64,000 nt of DNA from Dromaius novaehollandiae. Lineage: Eukaryota > Chordata > Aves > Casuariiformes > Dromaiidae. Below are positions 22,895-34,351 of this stretch, in pieces; within the stretch, counting starts at the first letter, position 1, and every line of letters begins with the position of its first letter. The position numbers and the translations under genes were made by a program. The notes beneath the pieces were generated by a model that ran no database searches, was not told where the DNA came from, and was given only the letters and a program-made list of their open reading frames with translations. The stretch covers positions 6,083,501 through 6,147,500 of the forward strand of contig NC_088101.1 of the NCBI RefSeq assembly GCF_036370855.1, given 5' to 3'.

Positions 22895-24589
22895 TGCTGC
22901 CCACCACAGCAGGGTCTGACCCTAGGTTCCTGCTGGGAAGTGTGGAGCCAAATCCAAGTGAATGAAATGAATTTTAATGGCATGTGTGCAGTAATTGCAG
23001 CTGGAGCTGGGTGCCTCTGGAAGGGGACCCTAAGGAAAGGAATCCCTGGGCAATTGTAGCCTTTGAATCCAAGGTCTCCACCCCTCATGTGGTAGTTGGG
23101 ACCAACAGTGATATTCAGCTCTGGGGTCTCCTGTTCCTTATTGGGTCTCATTGTTGTCCCTGGGCAGGCTGTTTCTTTCCTCATCTTTACTGGTGTGGTT
23201 TCTGCTGAGGGATGTGCCTTTGTTCCTTGTTGGGTCCCTCTGTCTCTGAAGGTCCTGAGGAGGAGGAGGTGGTTGCAGACCACAACTCTCCCTGCCCCAG
23301 CAGGGAGAGGAGGCTTTGTTTCTCGAGGTCCTGATGGCCAGCACAGGCCTTATTTCAGAGTTGTGACATCCTCCCTTCTGGAGTGTGAGACACAGGGATA
23401 CAGACTGCTTGTGATGTCCTTGTCTTTCCAGCTGGAGCTGGCCCTGGGGCCTCTTTTCCTGAGCTGGATGCAAGTCCCTCCTGTTCTCTGAGTGTGGCCT
23501 AAGGCTTCAGCAAATTGAACTACTCATGCCAAGTGTTTATAGAAGTTGTGCTGGGCAGCTACCTCTAGACAGTTTCAGTTCAATGTTCTTTAGCAGTCCT
23601 CCCTTTGTTTTTATTAAGCATCCCTGCTAACACTTGAAACAGTCCTCAGTCTTCTGAGGCAGACTGTCACTTTCCATAATTTCATGTATAATATGGTTGT
23701 AAGTGATAGGCATGACACAGCTGAACTTAACTACTACTGGGTGCAGCAGGTGATTATAAATCCCTGTTGTGCTTGGTGACCATCCTAGGAGTGTTTCCCA
23801 CCCATGATGGTCTCCATCCTTCCTTATCCTTTCTAAGACATGGTATCTCTTCTGTATCCTGATGAGTAGCGATTAGAGTTCTTGTCCATTGTTTTGGATG
23901 CCTTCTAGCAGTTGATGCAGGTCATCATGTTGTAGTAGCTTTTTCACCAGTGTAAGATGTATTCCAGTGGGGGTAGGTAGTAAATTCTGAGTCAATGTAT
24001 AATTAGATGGTAACAACTGTTAAGATCTAACAGGAGCTGAATGATTGAAGTTGCATCCCATAATTTTGGTCCAGTTATGAACACAAATATTTGAGTCACT
24101 ACTTGTGTTTGCAGCAATGGTGTCTATGAATATAAGACTGCCAAGGGTTCTCATACATGCCCGTCTCTTTCCAGTGTATGCAAGTACAGTTCAACTTGAA
24201 CAGCCAAGTAAGAACACAGCATGGCAGTATATGGCCTGTCCCACTTAGGTTCTGACTTGGATTTTTGTAGAAATGTTTTACCTAAAGCTTCATCCCCAGG
24301 CTGTCTGTCATGTGCCTGAATGTCAGATGGTACTGGCTGAAACCAGGGAGCCTGATTTTGTGAAGCCTTAAGCTGCTCCTGTAAAGCTAGTACATGTTGT
24401 GTCACTTGTTCATCTCTAACAGGCTGGTCTTAGCAGGGGTGTAAGGCCCTGATATGGCTCAATGTCTCCCAAAGGGAATTTCTGCTGGTGTTGCCCCTCT
24501 GGGTTGTCATGGGGCATTTCAAACATCCCATAGAGCTAAGTTCAATGCCTCTGGCCATTTTAGAGCTCTGTGTGTGTGTGTGCATATTC
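22895..24589 (-). mobile_element. Antisense class I ERV fossil: 3' LTR (LTR-B) and the end of pol, copy 1
   Basis: The LTR-B occupies about 22,895-23,595. It is followed on the + strand by TCCTCCCTTTG, which on the minus strand is a polypurine tract directly before the LTR start, as expected for a 3' LTR. Internal sequence up to 24,589 resembles, on the minus strand, a transmembrane-envelope tail and the C-terminal part of a gammaretrovirus-like integrase. It is broken, with many disruptions, and it ends where the duplication ends. It is present before the duplication, since the same element is in copy 2 (38,365 onwards). Confidence 0.75.
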
Positions 24590-24815
24590 CCCCCATCATG
24601 CTTGGGGATGGAGGCTAAGTCCTGCATTTCTGGTGCTCCCAGACAGGCCCCGGGGGCTCGTTTGGGGGCTCCAAAATGGAGGCTCATCCTGCAAGTCCGG
24701 GGCTCAAGCCCAGGCTGCTGGGACTGGTCTCAGAGCTCAGAAAGGGGGCTAGGTCCTGGGTTTGGGTGCTGGAGAGCAGGTTCAGGGGGCTGTATTGGGC
24801 CTTCGGCTCCTGCAC
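24590..24815 (+). repeat. Fragment of the dispersed repeat also found at 59.1 kb
   Basis: From 24,599 (TGCTTGGGGATGGAGGC) to about 24,800 this matches 59,118-59,310 with few differences. At 59 kb this piece is the loop and right arm of an inverted repeat, and here only loop plus right arm is present. It forms the junction between duplication copy 1 and array 2. Confidence 0.85.
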
Positions 24816-27452
24816 CCCTCGGGCCCCTTCCGCCCCTCCGCCCCTACGCCCACCGCCCCTCCGCCCTCCACCCTTCCGCCCTCCGTCCCTCCACCCTCCC
24901 GCCCCTCCGCCTTCCGCCCCTCCGCCCTCCCGTTATCCGCCCCCCTCCCCCCGCCTTTCTGCCCTCCGCCCACCGCCCTCTGCCCCTCCGCCCTCCGCCC
25001 CTCCGCCCCCCGCCCTTCCGCCCTCCGCCCCTCCGCCCTTCCGCCCTCCGCCCCTCCGCCCTCCGCCCTTCCACCCTCCCCCCCTCCGCCCTTCCGCCTT
25101 CCGCCCTCCGCCCTCCACCCCTCCGCCCTCCGCCCTCCCGCCCTCCGCCCCTCCGCCCTTCCGCCCCTCCGCCCCACGCCCCTCCGCCCTCCACCCACCG
25201 CCCTTCCGCCCCTCCGCCCACCGCCCCTCCGCCCTCCGCCCTTCCGCCCCTCCGTCCTCCACCCTTCCGCCCTCCGCCCCTCCGCTTTCCGCCCTTCCGC
25301 CCCTCTGCCTTCCGCCCCTCCGCCCTCCGCTTTCCGCCCCTCCGCCCCTCCGCCTTCCTCCCCTCCGCCCTCAGGCCCTCCGCCCTCCGCACTTCCGCAC
25401 TCCGCCCCTCCGCCCTTCCGCCCTCCGCCCCCCACCTCTCCGCCCTTCCGCCCTCCGCCCCTCCTCTCTCCGCCCTCCCGCCCATTCGCACTCCGCCCCT
25501 CCGCCCTCCGCCCTTCCACCCTCCGCCCTCCGCCCTCCCGCCCTCCGCCCCTCGCCCTCAGGCGCTCCGCCCTCCGCCCCTCCGCCCTCCCGCCCTCCGC
25601 CCTCCCCCCCTCCGCCCTTCCGCCCTCCCGCCCTCCGCCCTTCCGCCCTCCGCCCCTCCGCCCCTCCGCCCTTCTGCCCCACCGCCCCTCCGCCCACCGC
25701 CCCTCCGCCCTTCCGCCCTCCGTGCCTCCGCCCCTCCGCCCTTCCGCCCCTCCGCCTTCCGCCCCTCCGCCCTCCGCCCTTCCGCCCTCCGCCCTTCCGC
25801 CCTCCGTGCCTCCACCCTCCCGCCCCTCCGCCCCTCCGCTTTCCGCCCCTCCGCCCTTCCGCCCCTCCTCCCTCCCGCCCCTCTGCCCTTCCGTCCTCCG
25901 CACTCTGCCCTCCGCCCTTCCGCCCCTCCGCCCACCGCCCTTCCGCCCTCCGCCCTTCCGCCCTCCGCCCTTCCGCCCTCCGTCCCTCCGTCCCTCCGTC
26001 CCTCCGCCTTCCGCCCTCCGCCCCTCCGCCTTCCGCCCCTCCGCCCTCCCGCCCCTCCGCCCTCCGCCCCTCCGCCCTCCGTGCCTCCACCCTTCCGCCC
26101 CTCCGCCTTCCGCCCCTCCGCCCCTCCGCTTTCCGCTCCTCTGCCCCTCCGCCCTCCGCCCTTCCGCCCTCCGCCCTTCCGCCCTCCGTGCCTCCACCCT
26201 CCCGCCCCTCCGCCCCTCCGCTTTCCGCCCCTCCGCCCTTCCGCCCCTCCTCCCTCCCGCCCCTCTGCCCTTCCGTCCTCCGCACTCTGCCCTCCGCCCT
26301 TCCGCCCCTCCGCCCACCGCCCTTCCGCCCTCCGCCCCTCCGCCCTTCCGCCCTCCGCCCTTCCGCCCTCCGTCCCTCCGCCTTCCGCCCTCCGCCCCTC
26401 CGCCTTCCGCCCCTCCGCCCCTCCGCCCTCCGCCCCTCCGTGCCTCCGCCCTTCCGCCCCTCCGCCTTCCGCCCCTCCGCCCCTCCGCTTTCCGCTCCTC
26501 TGCCCCTCCGCCTTCCGCCCCTCCGCCCTCCGCCCTTCCGCCCTCCGTGCCTCCACCCTCCGCCCTTCCGCCCCTCCGCTTTCCGCCCCTCCGCACTCTG
26601 CCCTCCGCCCTTCCGCCCTCCGCCCTCCGCCCTTCCGCCCCTCCGCCCTCCGCCCTTCCGCCCTCCGTGCCTCCACCCTCCGCCCTTCCGCTTTCCGCCC
26701 CTCCGCCCCTCCTCCCTCCCGCCCCTCCGCCCTTCCGTTCTCCGCACTCTGCCCTCCGCCCTTCCGCCCCTCTGCCCACCGCCCTTCCGCCCTCCGCCCT
26801 TCCACCCTCCACCCTTCCGCCCTTTCGCCCTCCGTCCCTCCGCCCTTCCGCCTTCCGCCCCTCCGCCTTCCGCCCCTCCGCCCCTCCGCACTTCCGCACT
26901 TCCGCCCCCCGCCCCTCCGCCCTCCACCCCTCCGTCCTCCCGCCCTCCGCCCCTCCGCCCTCCGTCCTCCGCCCTTCCGCCCTCCGCCCCTCCGACCCTA
27001 CACCCTCCGCCCTCCGCCCTCCGCCCTCTGCCCGTCCGCCCACCGCCCCTCCGCACTCCGCCCTACCGCCCCTCCGCACTCCGCCCCCCGCCCCTCCGCC
27101 ACTTCCCCCCCCGCCCTTCCGCCCCTCATCCCTCCGCTCCTCCCCCCTCCGCCCCTTCCTCTCCTCCGCCATTTGGCCCTTCTGCCCTTTCCGCCCCTTC
27201 TGCCCCTTGCACCCCTCCGCCCTTCGGCCCCTCCGCCCCTCCCGCCTCTCCGTCCCTATGCCCTTCCACTCCTCCGCCCTTCCGCCCTCCGCTCTCCAAC
27301 CATCCGCCCTCCAACCTTCCGCCCTCCTTCCCTTCTGCCCTTCCGCCCTTCCACGCTCCGCCCCTCCGCCCTCCTGCCTCTCTGCCCGTTCCACCGTTTC
27401 CGCCCTTCCGCCCCTCCAGCCTTCCGCCTCTTCCTCCCTGCCTCTCCTTCCG
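24816..27452. repeat. Satellite array 2, C-rich orientation (CCGCCC/TCCGCC units)
   Basis: Tandem words CCGCCCCT, CCGCCCTT, CCGCCCTC and CTTTCCGCCC fill the stretch. The reverse complement, GGGCGGAAGGGCGGAGG, is related to array 1, so this segment is an inverted relative of it with GGAGG added. There is higher-order structure: a block beginning at the landmark CGTGCCTCCACCCTCC at about 25,806 recurs at about 26,189 (spacing about 383 bp) with the same following succession of variants, and related blocks begin near 26,548 and 26,667. Frames of more than 900 codons are open on both strands because A and T are scarce. They are not genes. The C-rich strand could form i-motifs opposite G-quadruplexes. 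Confidence 0.9.
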
Positions 27453-27462
27453 CCCCGGAAGG
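27446..27462. repeat. Palindromic strand-flip junction in array 2
   Basis: CCTTCCG (27,446-27,452), spacer CCC, CGGAAGG (27,456-27,462) form a perfect 7-bp inverted repeat. To the left the array is C-rich on the given strand. Immediately to the right it is the G-rich GGGCCACGGCCAGGG type. The polarity of the satellite reverses exactly at this fold-back sequence. Confidence 0.85.
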
Positions 27463-28880
27463 GCCACGGCCAGGGTGGAGCGGCGGAAAAAAGGGCCATG
27501 GCCACGGCCAGGGCCGGCGGGCAGAAGGAAGGGCCACGGCCAGGGCCAGCGAAAGGAAGGGCCACGGCCACGGCCGGCGGGCGGGCGGAAGGAAGGAAGG
27601 AAGGGCCACGGCCAGGGCGGGCGGGCGGAAGGAAGGAAGGGCCACGGCTAGGGCGGGCGGGCGAAAGGAAGGGCAGGCCACGGCCAGGGCGGGCGGGCGG
27701 AAGGAAGGAAGGAAGGAAGGAAGGAAGGAAGGGCCGGCCAGGGTGGGCGCGCGGGCAGAAGGAAGGGCCACGGCCAGGGCGGGCAGGCGGAAGGAAGGGC
27801 CACGGCCAGGGCGGGCGGGCGGAAGGAAGGGCCACGGCCAGGGCGGGCGGGCGGGCGGAAGGGCCACGGCCAGGGCGGGCGGGCGGGCGGAAGGGCCACG
27901 GCCAGGGCGGGCGGGCGGAAGCAAGGGCCACGGCCAGGGCGGGCGGGCGGAAGCAAGGGCCACGGCCAGGGCGGGCGGGCGGAAGCAAGGGCCACGGCCA
28001 GGGCGGGCGGAAGCAAGGGCCACGGCCAGGGCGGGCGGAAGGGCCACCACCAGGGCGGGCGGAAGGGCGGGCGGGCAGAAGCGCCACCACCAGGGCGGGC
28101 AGAAGGGCAGGCGGGTGGGCGGAATGGCCATGACCAGGGTGGGCAGAAGGGCGGACAGGTGGGCCACGACCAGGGCGGGCGGAAGGGCGGGCGGGCAGAA
28201 GGGCCACGACCATGGTGGGCGGGCAGAAGGGCGGGCTGGCGGGCGGGCAGAAGGGCCACAACCAGGGCGGGCAGGCGGAAGGGCAGGCGGGCAGAAGGGC
28301 CACGGCCAGGGCGGGCAGGCAGGCAGGCGGGCAGAAGGGCCACTGCCAGGGCGGGCGGGCAGAAGGAAGGGCGGGCAGGGCACCGCCAGGGCGGGCGGGC
28401 GGGCCGAAGGAAGGTCGGGCAGGCCACCACCAGGGCAGGTGGAAGGATGGGCGGGCCACCACCAGGGCGGGCGGGTGGAAGGAAGGAAGGGCGGGCGGGC
28501 CACCGCCAGGGCGGGCGGAAGGAAGGGCGGGCAGAAGGGCCACGACCATGGTGGGCGGGCAGAAGGGCGGAAGGAAGGGCGGGCAGAAGGGCCACTGCCA
28601 GGGCGGGCGGGCAGAAGGAAGGGCGGGCAGGCCACCGCCAGGGCGGGCGGGCGGGCCGAAGGAAGGTCGGGCAGGCCACCACCAGGGCAGGTGGAAGGAT
28701 GGGCGGGCCACCACCAGGGCGGGCAGGTGGAAGGAAGGAAGGGCGGGCGGGCCACCGCCAGGGCGGGCGGAAGGAAGGAAGGGCGGGCCACCGCCACTGC
28801 CAGGGCAGGCAGGCAGAAGGAGGGGCCACAGCCAGGGCAGGCAGGCGGAATGAAGGAAGGGCCACAGCCAGGGCCGGAAG
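27463..28880. repeat. Satellite array 2, GGGCCACGGCCAGGG units (G-rich orientation)
   Basis: Same long-unit satellite as 9,126-11,793, in the same orientation. In the last part a higher-order repeat of about 252 bp is visible: the landmark GGAAGGATGGGCGGGCC occurs at about 28,441 and about 28,693 with matching surroundings. The final ~200 bp are the near-identical counterpart of 11,580-11,793, so the satellite edge was duplicated together with the flanking block. Confidence 0.88.
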
Positions 28881-31855
28881 TTACACAATCCAGGCAGGGT
28901 CACAGCAAAGAACCTGTCCTGACACACACAGAATTTTGTGTGATTTACTACACTCAATTTGTGCTGCAGGAGTATTCACCTCTCACACATGCCTCCTCCA
29001 ACACTGACAGCACATGCTGACATACTGCCTTCAATATAAGGCACAGAGACTGCAGCTGTGCTAGCAACTAGAGCAGGAAGTACTGTCCAGCCAGCATTTT
29101 ATCTTCCTCCAGTTTTTTCCCTTTTGTCTCTAGTACCTACTGTCCTGGTATAATTGTCATCACCCTCCCCCCCACTCCACTGCAGCTTGTTGGAAGTTAT
29201 GCTGATACATAGAAGAGGTATACATTTCACAGCCTCATAAAACTATTTCACAAGCATGACACAAGCCCTTATCAAACCAAGGCTGCCCCCGGGTTAGCAG
29301 TCACCATTCCTTTTAATGGCACTGTAATGCAGCTTGTCTTGTTCTCCTTAGTGTTTCATGTTTCTTCACTTGCTGGGAAGAAGGTTTCTTTAACCAGCTT
29401 GCCTTGATGCTATTTATCCAGAGAACTGATGCCTGCTGCTGCCACCAACACAGCCTTGCTTCAGCCCTTGGGAAGTCGAGGCACACCACATTCTGACAGG
29501 AAGCTGACACAAGCTGACAGCCTGAGGACAAGACACAGGGAACAGCAGGTTCTGCAACAACTGCACTCTCATTCAGCCAGTGCAGAGCCTGCAGAGATGC
29601 TCCCCTTGTCAAGGGCCCATCTCCTTGTCAAGGACTGCTCCCTGTCCCCCCAGCTAGGCACAGACTTGCCAGGCTGATGCTCTGGCAGCTGTCAGAGCCC
29701 TTAGCAGGCTAACCAGCCCTCTCTGCTGCTCCTGCTAGTGGGAAGCCTGCAGAAGAAACACCCTCTCTTGGTGAGGTGATCCTCACCCATGTTGTGACTT
29801 GGGGCCTTAGGCCCATGGAGCCAGCTCTGACTCCAGGCACTCTCTCTCCCCACTTCTCCTTGAAAAAGCAACATGCAATACACTCATTCCCTCCCCTCTC
29901 CCCCCACCTTCTCTTTTCTTCTACCTGGGCACTTCCAGCTGATTGCTTGGCCTCAAGCCAGGGCAAGTCTTTCACCAATTCAACAAGCCCCAAACAGCAC
30001 CCCTGATTTTCAGCTAAGTTTCTGAGTATGGAATAGCAATAACCCAATCCCACCAAGAGTGCCTCTACTACAGAGTTACTATGACACACAGGACAGCATT
30101 TAGATCTAGGACACCCCCACTGACACCACTTTCCCTTCTCACCATAGTCTAATTCCAACAGATGCTTCTTCCCCTGGACAACAGCATGAAGTCACCACGG
30201 CTTTAAGTTGTTTTTAAAGCAGTTACACACCTAAAGGTACTACAGAAAGAGACAGGATAATCCTCAACAGAAAAAGACGAGCTAACAGTCCTTTCCCAAG
30301 CCAGGGCCCTCTAGGAAGGGAGCATTTCAACACCAGAAAGAGGAGCAGAATGGGAGCAGTCAGTCTACCTCATCTTAGGAAGCCAGGGAGCAGTAAAAGC
30401 AAGAACTCAATTCTGTCCTCCAGAGCAAGGCCAGAGCTGGAGACAAGACAGAGTAGCTGGGAGCATTAGGTCTCATGCTTATGTTAGGTCTGTCCCTACG
30501 CCAAGCAGGACTCGTGGATGGTTAACTTCACTAGGCCTGTACATAACACTAGCCCTGCTCTGAGCTGCAGCCCTTAGCTTCCCTGCTACAGCAACCCCAG
30601 TGCTCCCTTGCATGTCCACCCAGGTAACTGGTTTCTGTCCCCCTCCCCACCCCCTTTGTGGCTGCATAACTCCATACATCCACATGTCACATTAAATGGA
30701 AGGGGAGGACAGAGGCCAGGATTCCCTCATCAGCAAGGACACAGCCTGCACACATCCACCCACCAGCTCACAGCTCCAGTGCTACCCGGCTGCAAAATTA
30801 AAGCAGGCCTCCCTTTGTGAGGACAGCAGTGAGACAGGAAACCATATATTCCACACCATTAACCCTCAAGTACACTTCCCTCTAACCAAGCTCCAGACTA
30901 CCAAGCCTCTACAACCTGCAACAGTTGGGTTTCAGCTATTTCAGCTTAACACTGGATACACTGAACTATTTAGCAGCTTAACACCCTTGTCACATTTAAC
31001 TTTCACACCCAGAGATTAGCCTGAGAGTGCAGCCACTTTATAGGTCAAACCCTCCCACAGTGGAGTCTAGCTTTTTCTTAAAAAGAAAAACCTTCACCCC
31101 CCTGAGACACTTTCAAAGCCATTTGTGGTTTTTTATATTGGTCTCTTCAGGGCAAGCATCTGAAGAGAAGCAGTGTCTGAAGACCCTGTCACACAACACT
31201 AAGACCTCCCAGTCACTGCTAGAACTCCTCCCCAGCACACCTCACTGTATCCCCCAGCTCTTGCAGGTGCACCTCACTGGGACATGCCAGGTGAGGGTAA
31301 CCACCTCACACCCCCCCCCCCAAGACCCCTTCACAGCTGGGACACTGAGTGGGTGGCATGCCCACTGCTAGTTACTGCTTGTAAAGCATTTCCATGTGAC
31401 TACACTAATCCCAACACAAGCTTTGAGCTCACCACAAGAAAACCCTCTGTGTCATCAGACAGAATCCACAAGGAAATCCTGACTATCAACTAGTCAAGCA
31501 TCTTGTAGTTCAGCAAGACAGGAACTCACAATGAGGCAGGAGTTGAACAGTGCTGACCACTCCAAAAGGCAAGCCTGCCCAGAGCCATGCTTTGCACTTT
31601 CAGCTACTTCCAGAGAAGCAAGACTCTGCACACTGGGCAGCACAGGGTGTCCTATCATTTTACCCTTGATGTGGTAGCTGGCCCCCTTCTGTGTCCTGGG
31701 GGCATAAGCCATGTCTTTAGCTAGGGCAGCAGCAGCTCAGGCTTTTGAAGCCCAGAGACTGCAGCAGAGCTCTCCTGCAGCTGCTTCTCTCTTCTCAGCT
31801 GCAGCACTCCACATGCCTTTGGAGAGCTCCAGAGAGAAACAAGAGCATCCAAAGG
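28881..31855. other. Duplicated non-satellite DNA, no gene recognised (copy 2)
   Basis: Counterpart of 11,794-14,774 with only scattered single-base differences and homopolymer changes (for example a shorter C-tract at about 31,312-31,321). The same short overlapping open frames occur, including the 72-codon minus frame now at 31,494-31,712. Nothing is recognisable as a gene. Confidence 0.6.
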
Positions 31856-32499
31856 TGTTACAAGACAACCCTGAGAAGCTCAGAAAGAATGTTTGAAGTA
31901 GGTACATCTGGATAACTTCTATCTTAGACAGAAGTTGCTTAGCATGAGTAGCTAAATTTGCTGAAGCCTTAGGCCACGCTCCTAGTTCGGTAAGAAAGGG
32001 CCTCAGAGCTGGTGCAGGCTGGAAAGATGAGGGAGTTACAAGCAGTCTGCATTCCTGTGCCCCACTCTCCAAAAGGGAGGATGTCAAGGCTGAGAAATAA
32101 GGCCTGTTTGGGTGCCAGGACCTTGGGAAGCAAAGCCTCCTCTCACTGTTGAAAACAGTGCTGATTAAGGGGTCTGGATTATGTCCTCTTCCTCAGGACC
32201 TTGGGAGATAACACCTACTGACCTAGCTGGGGCAGTGTTAACTGATCAGGACCTTGAGAAGCAGGGGTGGGACCCAGGGAATGAAGAAATCACTAACCAA
32301 TCAGTGTAAAAGGGAAAGTCACAAATCTGGCAATTTGTGTGTATAAATGCTACTTGAAAAGTTGGGGGTGTGTGCTTGATTTGTGGGAAACCACTGAGCA
32401 CCCAGGCTCGCGCAACTCTGAAATAAACAAATGTCTCTCCTGAGTGTGTAATTATTGGCTTATTGCACACCGGGCAACAAATCCGCTTTTCAGACAACA
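31856..32499 (+). mobile_element. Solo LTR, class I ERV-like family LTR-A (copy 2, shared insertion)
   Basis: Duplicate of the solo LTR at 14,775-15,418, with the same termini, the same AAGG target repeats (31,852-31,855 and 32,500-32,503) and the same length of 644 bp. Because the host junctions match in both copies, it arrived before the duplication. Confidence 0.88.
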
Positions 32500-33506
32500 A
32501 AGGGAGCTGGAAAGAGAGGAGACACTCATTTCTCCTCAAAACATAGCACTGCCAAGCATCTGCCAAACATGGCTGTGAAGCTATCTGACCAAACTTGGGA
32601 GGTCTTTGAACACTTTGTGTTTTGTCTCTCATTCTTCTCTGCTAGGCTTGATTACAACAACACTGCTTAATTTAAGCTTGAAGCATGAAGATTTCTTGAG
32701 AAGACCTGCCTTAAGTACTGGGACATTTGGAAAAACACTCTCACCTCCATCTCCGAAGGCACAGGCATAGTCAAGGAAGGACTCTGACCCAACTCTGTCA
32801 TAGGAACTGGGTTTTGTGGTCAGAAAACAATGCTTTTGAAGAACTCCCTCCTGAGCTGGTCATCTAAGCATCTTTCACAGCCTCCCCACCGCATAAAATA
32901 GCCTTTCCTGCAAGATAAGGAGAGGCAATAAACAAACTGCATGAAAGAGGAATTCAAGCCCTTTCAGCTGCAGAGATTCTACATCTGACCAGCTCCTTTG
33001 ATTTCACACTTTTTGCTTTCCAAGAAATGAGACTGGGAGTTTTCAAGCTTCTCCTGGTGGGGCACTCTTCCCATTTAAAGAGAGCAGCCCAAGAAGCATC
33101 CTACCAGAAGCTGAAGGGCACAGCTTTTCAACAGGGACTCCTCAGGAGACCAGAAGTATTAGCCCCTCAAATCACAGAGTAACTCCTAGCAAGGAGCACT
33201 CAACCCTAGTTACATACTTACCTCCTAAGGAACAGGAAACACAGCAGGACTCCAGGAACAAACACAAGCTTACAAGCCTGGGTGATCCAAACACACACAG
33301 ACACACAGTCAGCCTTTGCACACCTACAGCCCTACAATGCCAGGGCACCACAGCAACTTTAAGAGTCACCTCACACAGAGCTCCACACAGCATAAAACAG
33401 AGACAAACAACTAAACAGACCATGCACAAGCACCACCCTAGAGACCCAGCCCCCAAAACACACTCACCCTGCAAAACAAAAACACAAAAACACACACACA
33501 CACACA

Positions 33507-33541
<35 letters not shown>

Positions 33542-34351
33542 TCACACACTCACACACTCACTCTCACTCACTCTCCCAGGGCACCCAACAGGAACAAGGG
33601 GCCCCTCACCAAGCTTAAATGCAGCCCTCTGGCCAATGGGTAGAGGACAGGTGGGTGGAAGCCCCAGCTGATTCTGGTCAGGGAAGCCACAGCTGAGCCT
33701 GGTCAGGGCAATTAAGGCCTCCTGCTGCACCAAGGGCCCTAGTGCCATAGCAAGAAAGCTCTTCCATGTGAAAAGTGACAGTCCCTTGGAACACCTCACA
33801 TGGAAGCAAAGCTTAACCAGGACAATTTTGTTAGGTGGGTATATCATACCCACATATATACATGTCACCTGCCCCCAAAGGCCTTTGATACGATGGTAGT
33901 GAAAGCCTTCTTTGAATACCTGCTAGCGTTTGATGTCGAGAACCTTCCCAACACTTCCAAGAAGCTGTACCTGCCTAGATGTGCAGCGCGAGCATACAGG
34001 AATCCTTCTCCTGCAGGTGTCATGTATCTTGCTATCTGTGGCTCAAGCATTCCCAGCACCAGAGGTGGTGCCTCTGCATTTCACATCCCTCACAGGTTTT
34101 TCTTTCCTGAGAGTTTGTCCAGGCTTTTTTGGAGCCCATGTGAACTGTTCACATCCAGCCAGAAATTCCAGCGCCTATTTATGCATTATGTGAAGAAACA
34201 CCTCTTGCATGCTTTGGGCCTGGCCCTCGCTAGCACTGCTTAGGGGCTTTTTTTAGTCCCTACAACGCAAGAAGCAGAAAACAAACATTCCCCAGTCATT
34301 TTCCTCTCTTGCAGAATCTTTTGGTGTTTCCTCAGCAAACTACCTAAAACT
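32500..34351. other. Duplicated non-satellite DNA, no gene recognised (copy 2)
   Basis: Counterpart of 15,419-17,288. It contains the CA/CT microsatellite at 33,490-33,576 and the 147-codon + frame (33,800-34,243), which is unrecognised. After 34,342 (CAGCAAACT) the copy 1 sequence is replaced by a short filler leading straight into LTR-B sequence. Confidence 0.55.
33490..33576. repeat. CA/CT/CA microsatellite
   Basis: A (CA)n run passes into (CT)n and back to (CA)n and CACT repeats. It sits at the same place as the 14-bp tandem of copy 1 (16,396-16,496) but has a different structure. Confidence 0.9.

Larger units (their letters stand above)
11580..24589. repeat. Segmental duplication, copy 1
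   Basis: This block matches 28,660-40,051 almost base for base, starting inside the satellite and running to a shared TGTGTGTGTGTGCATATTC. Beyond that point copy 1 changes to a different repeat (24,590 onwards), while copy 2 continues into more retroviral fossil. Small differences are scattered single bases and homopolymer lengths, for example a C-tract near 12,204 against 29,290. Larger ones are about 1.6 kb (from about 17,289) plus two shorter segments between about 19.3 and 20.0 kb present only in copy 1, a ~30-bp difference near 21.42 kb, and a solo LTR present only in copy 2. The near identity means a recent duplication, gene conversion, or two haplotypes placed in tandem by the assembler. 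The structural differences do not by themselves exclude the last. Confidence 0.92.

Noticed and set aside
24488-29020. Open frames of 1,000-1,500 codons on both strands across array 2 (proline-rich on +, glycine/arginine-rich on -)
   Set aside because: They run through satellite, through the polarity switch and into retroviral and host flanks, and are open on both strands together. This is what stop-poor repeats give, not a gene.
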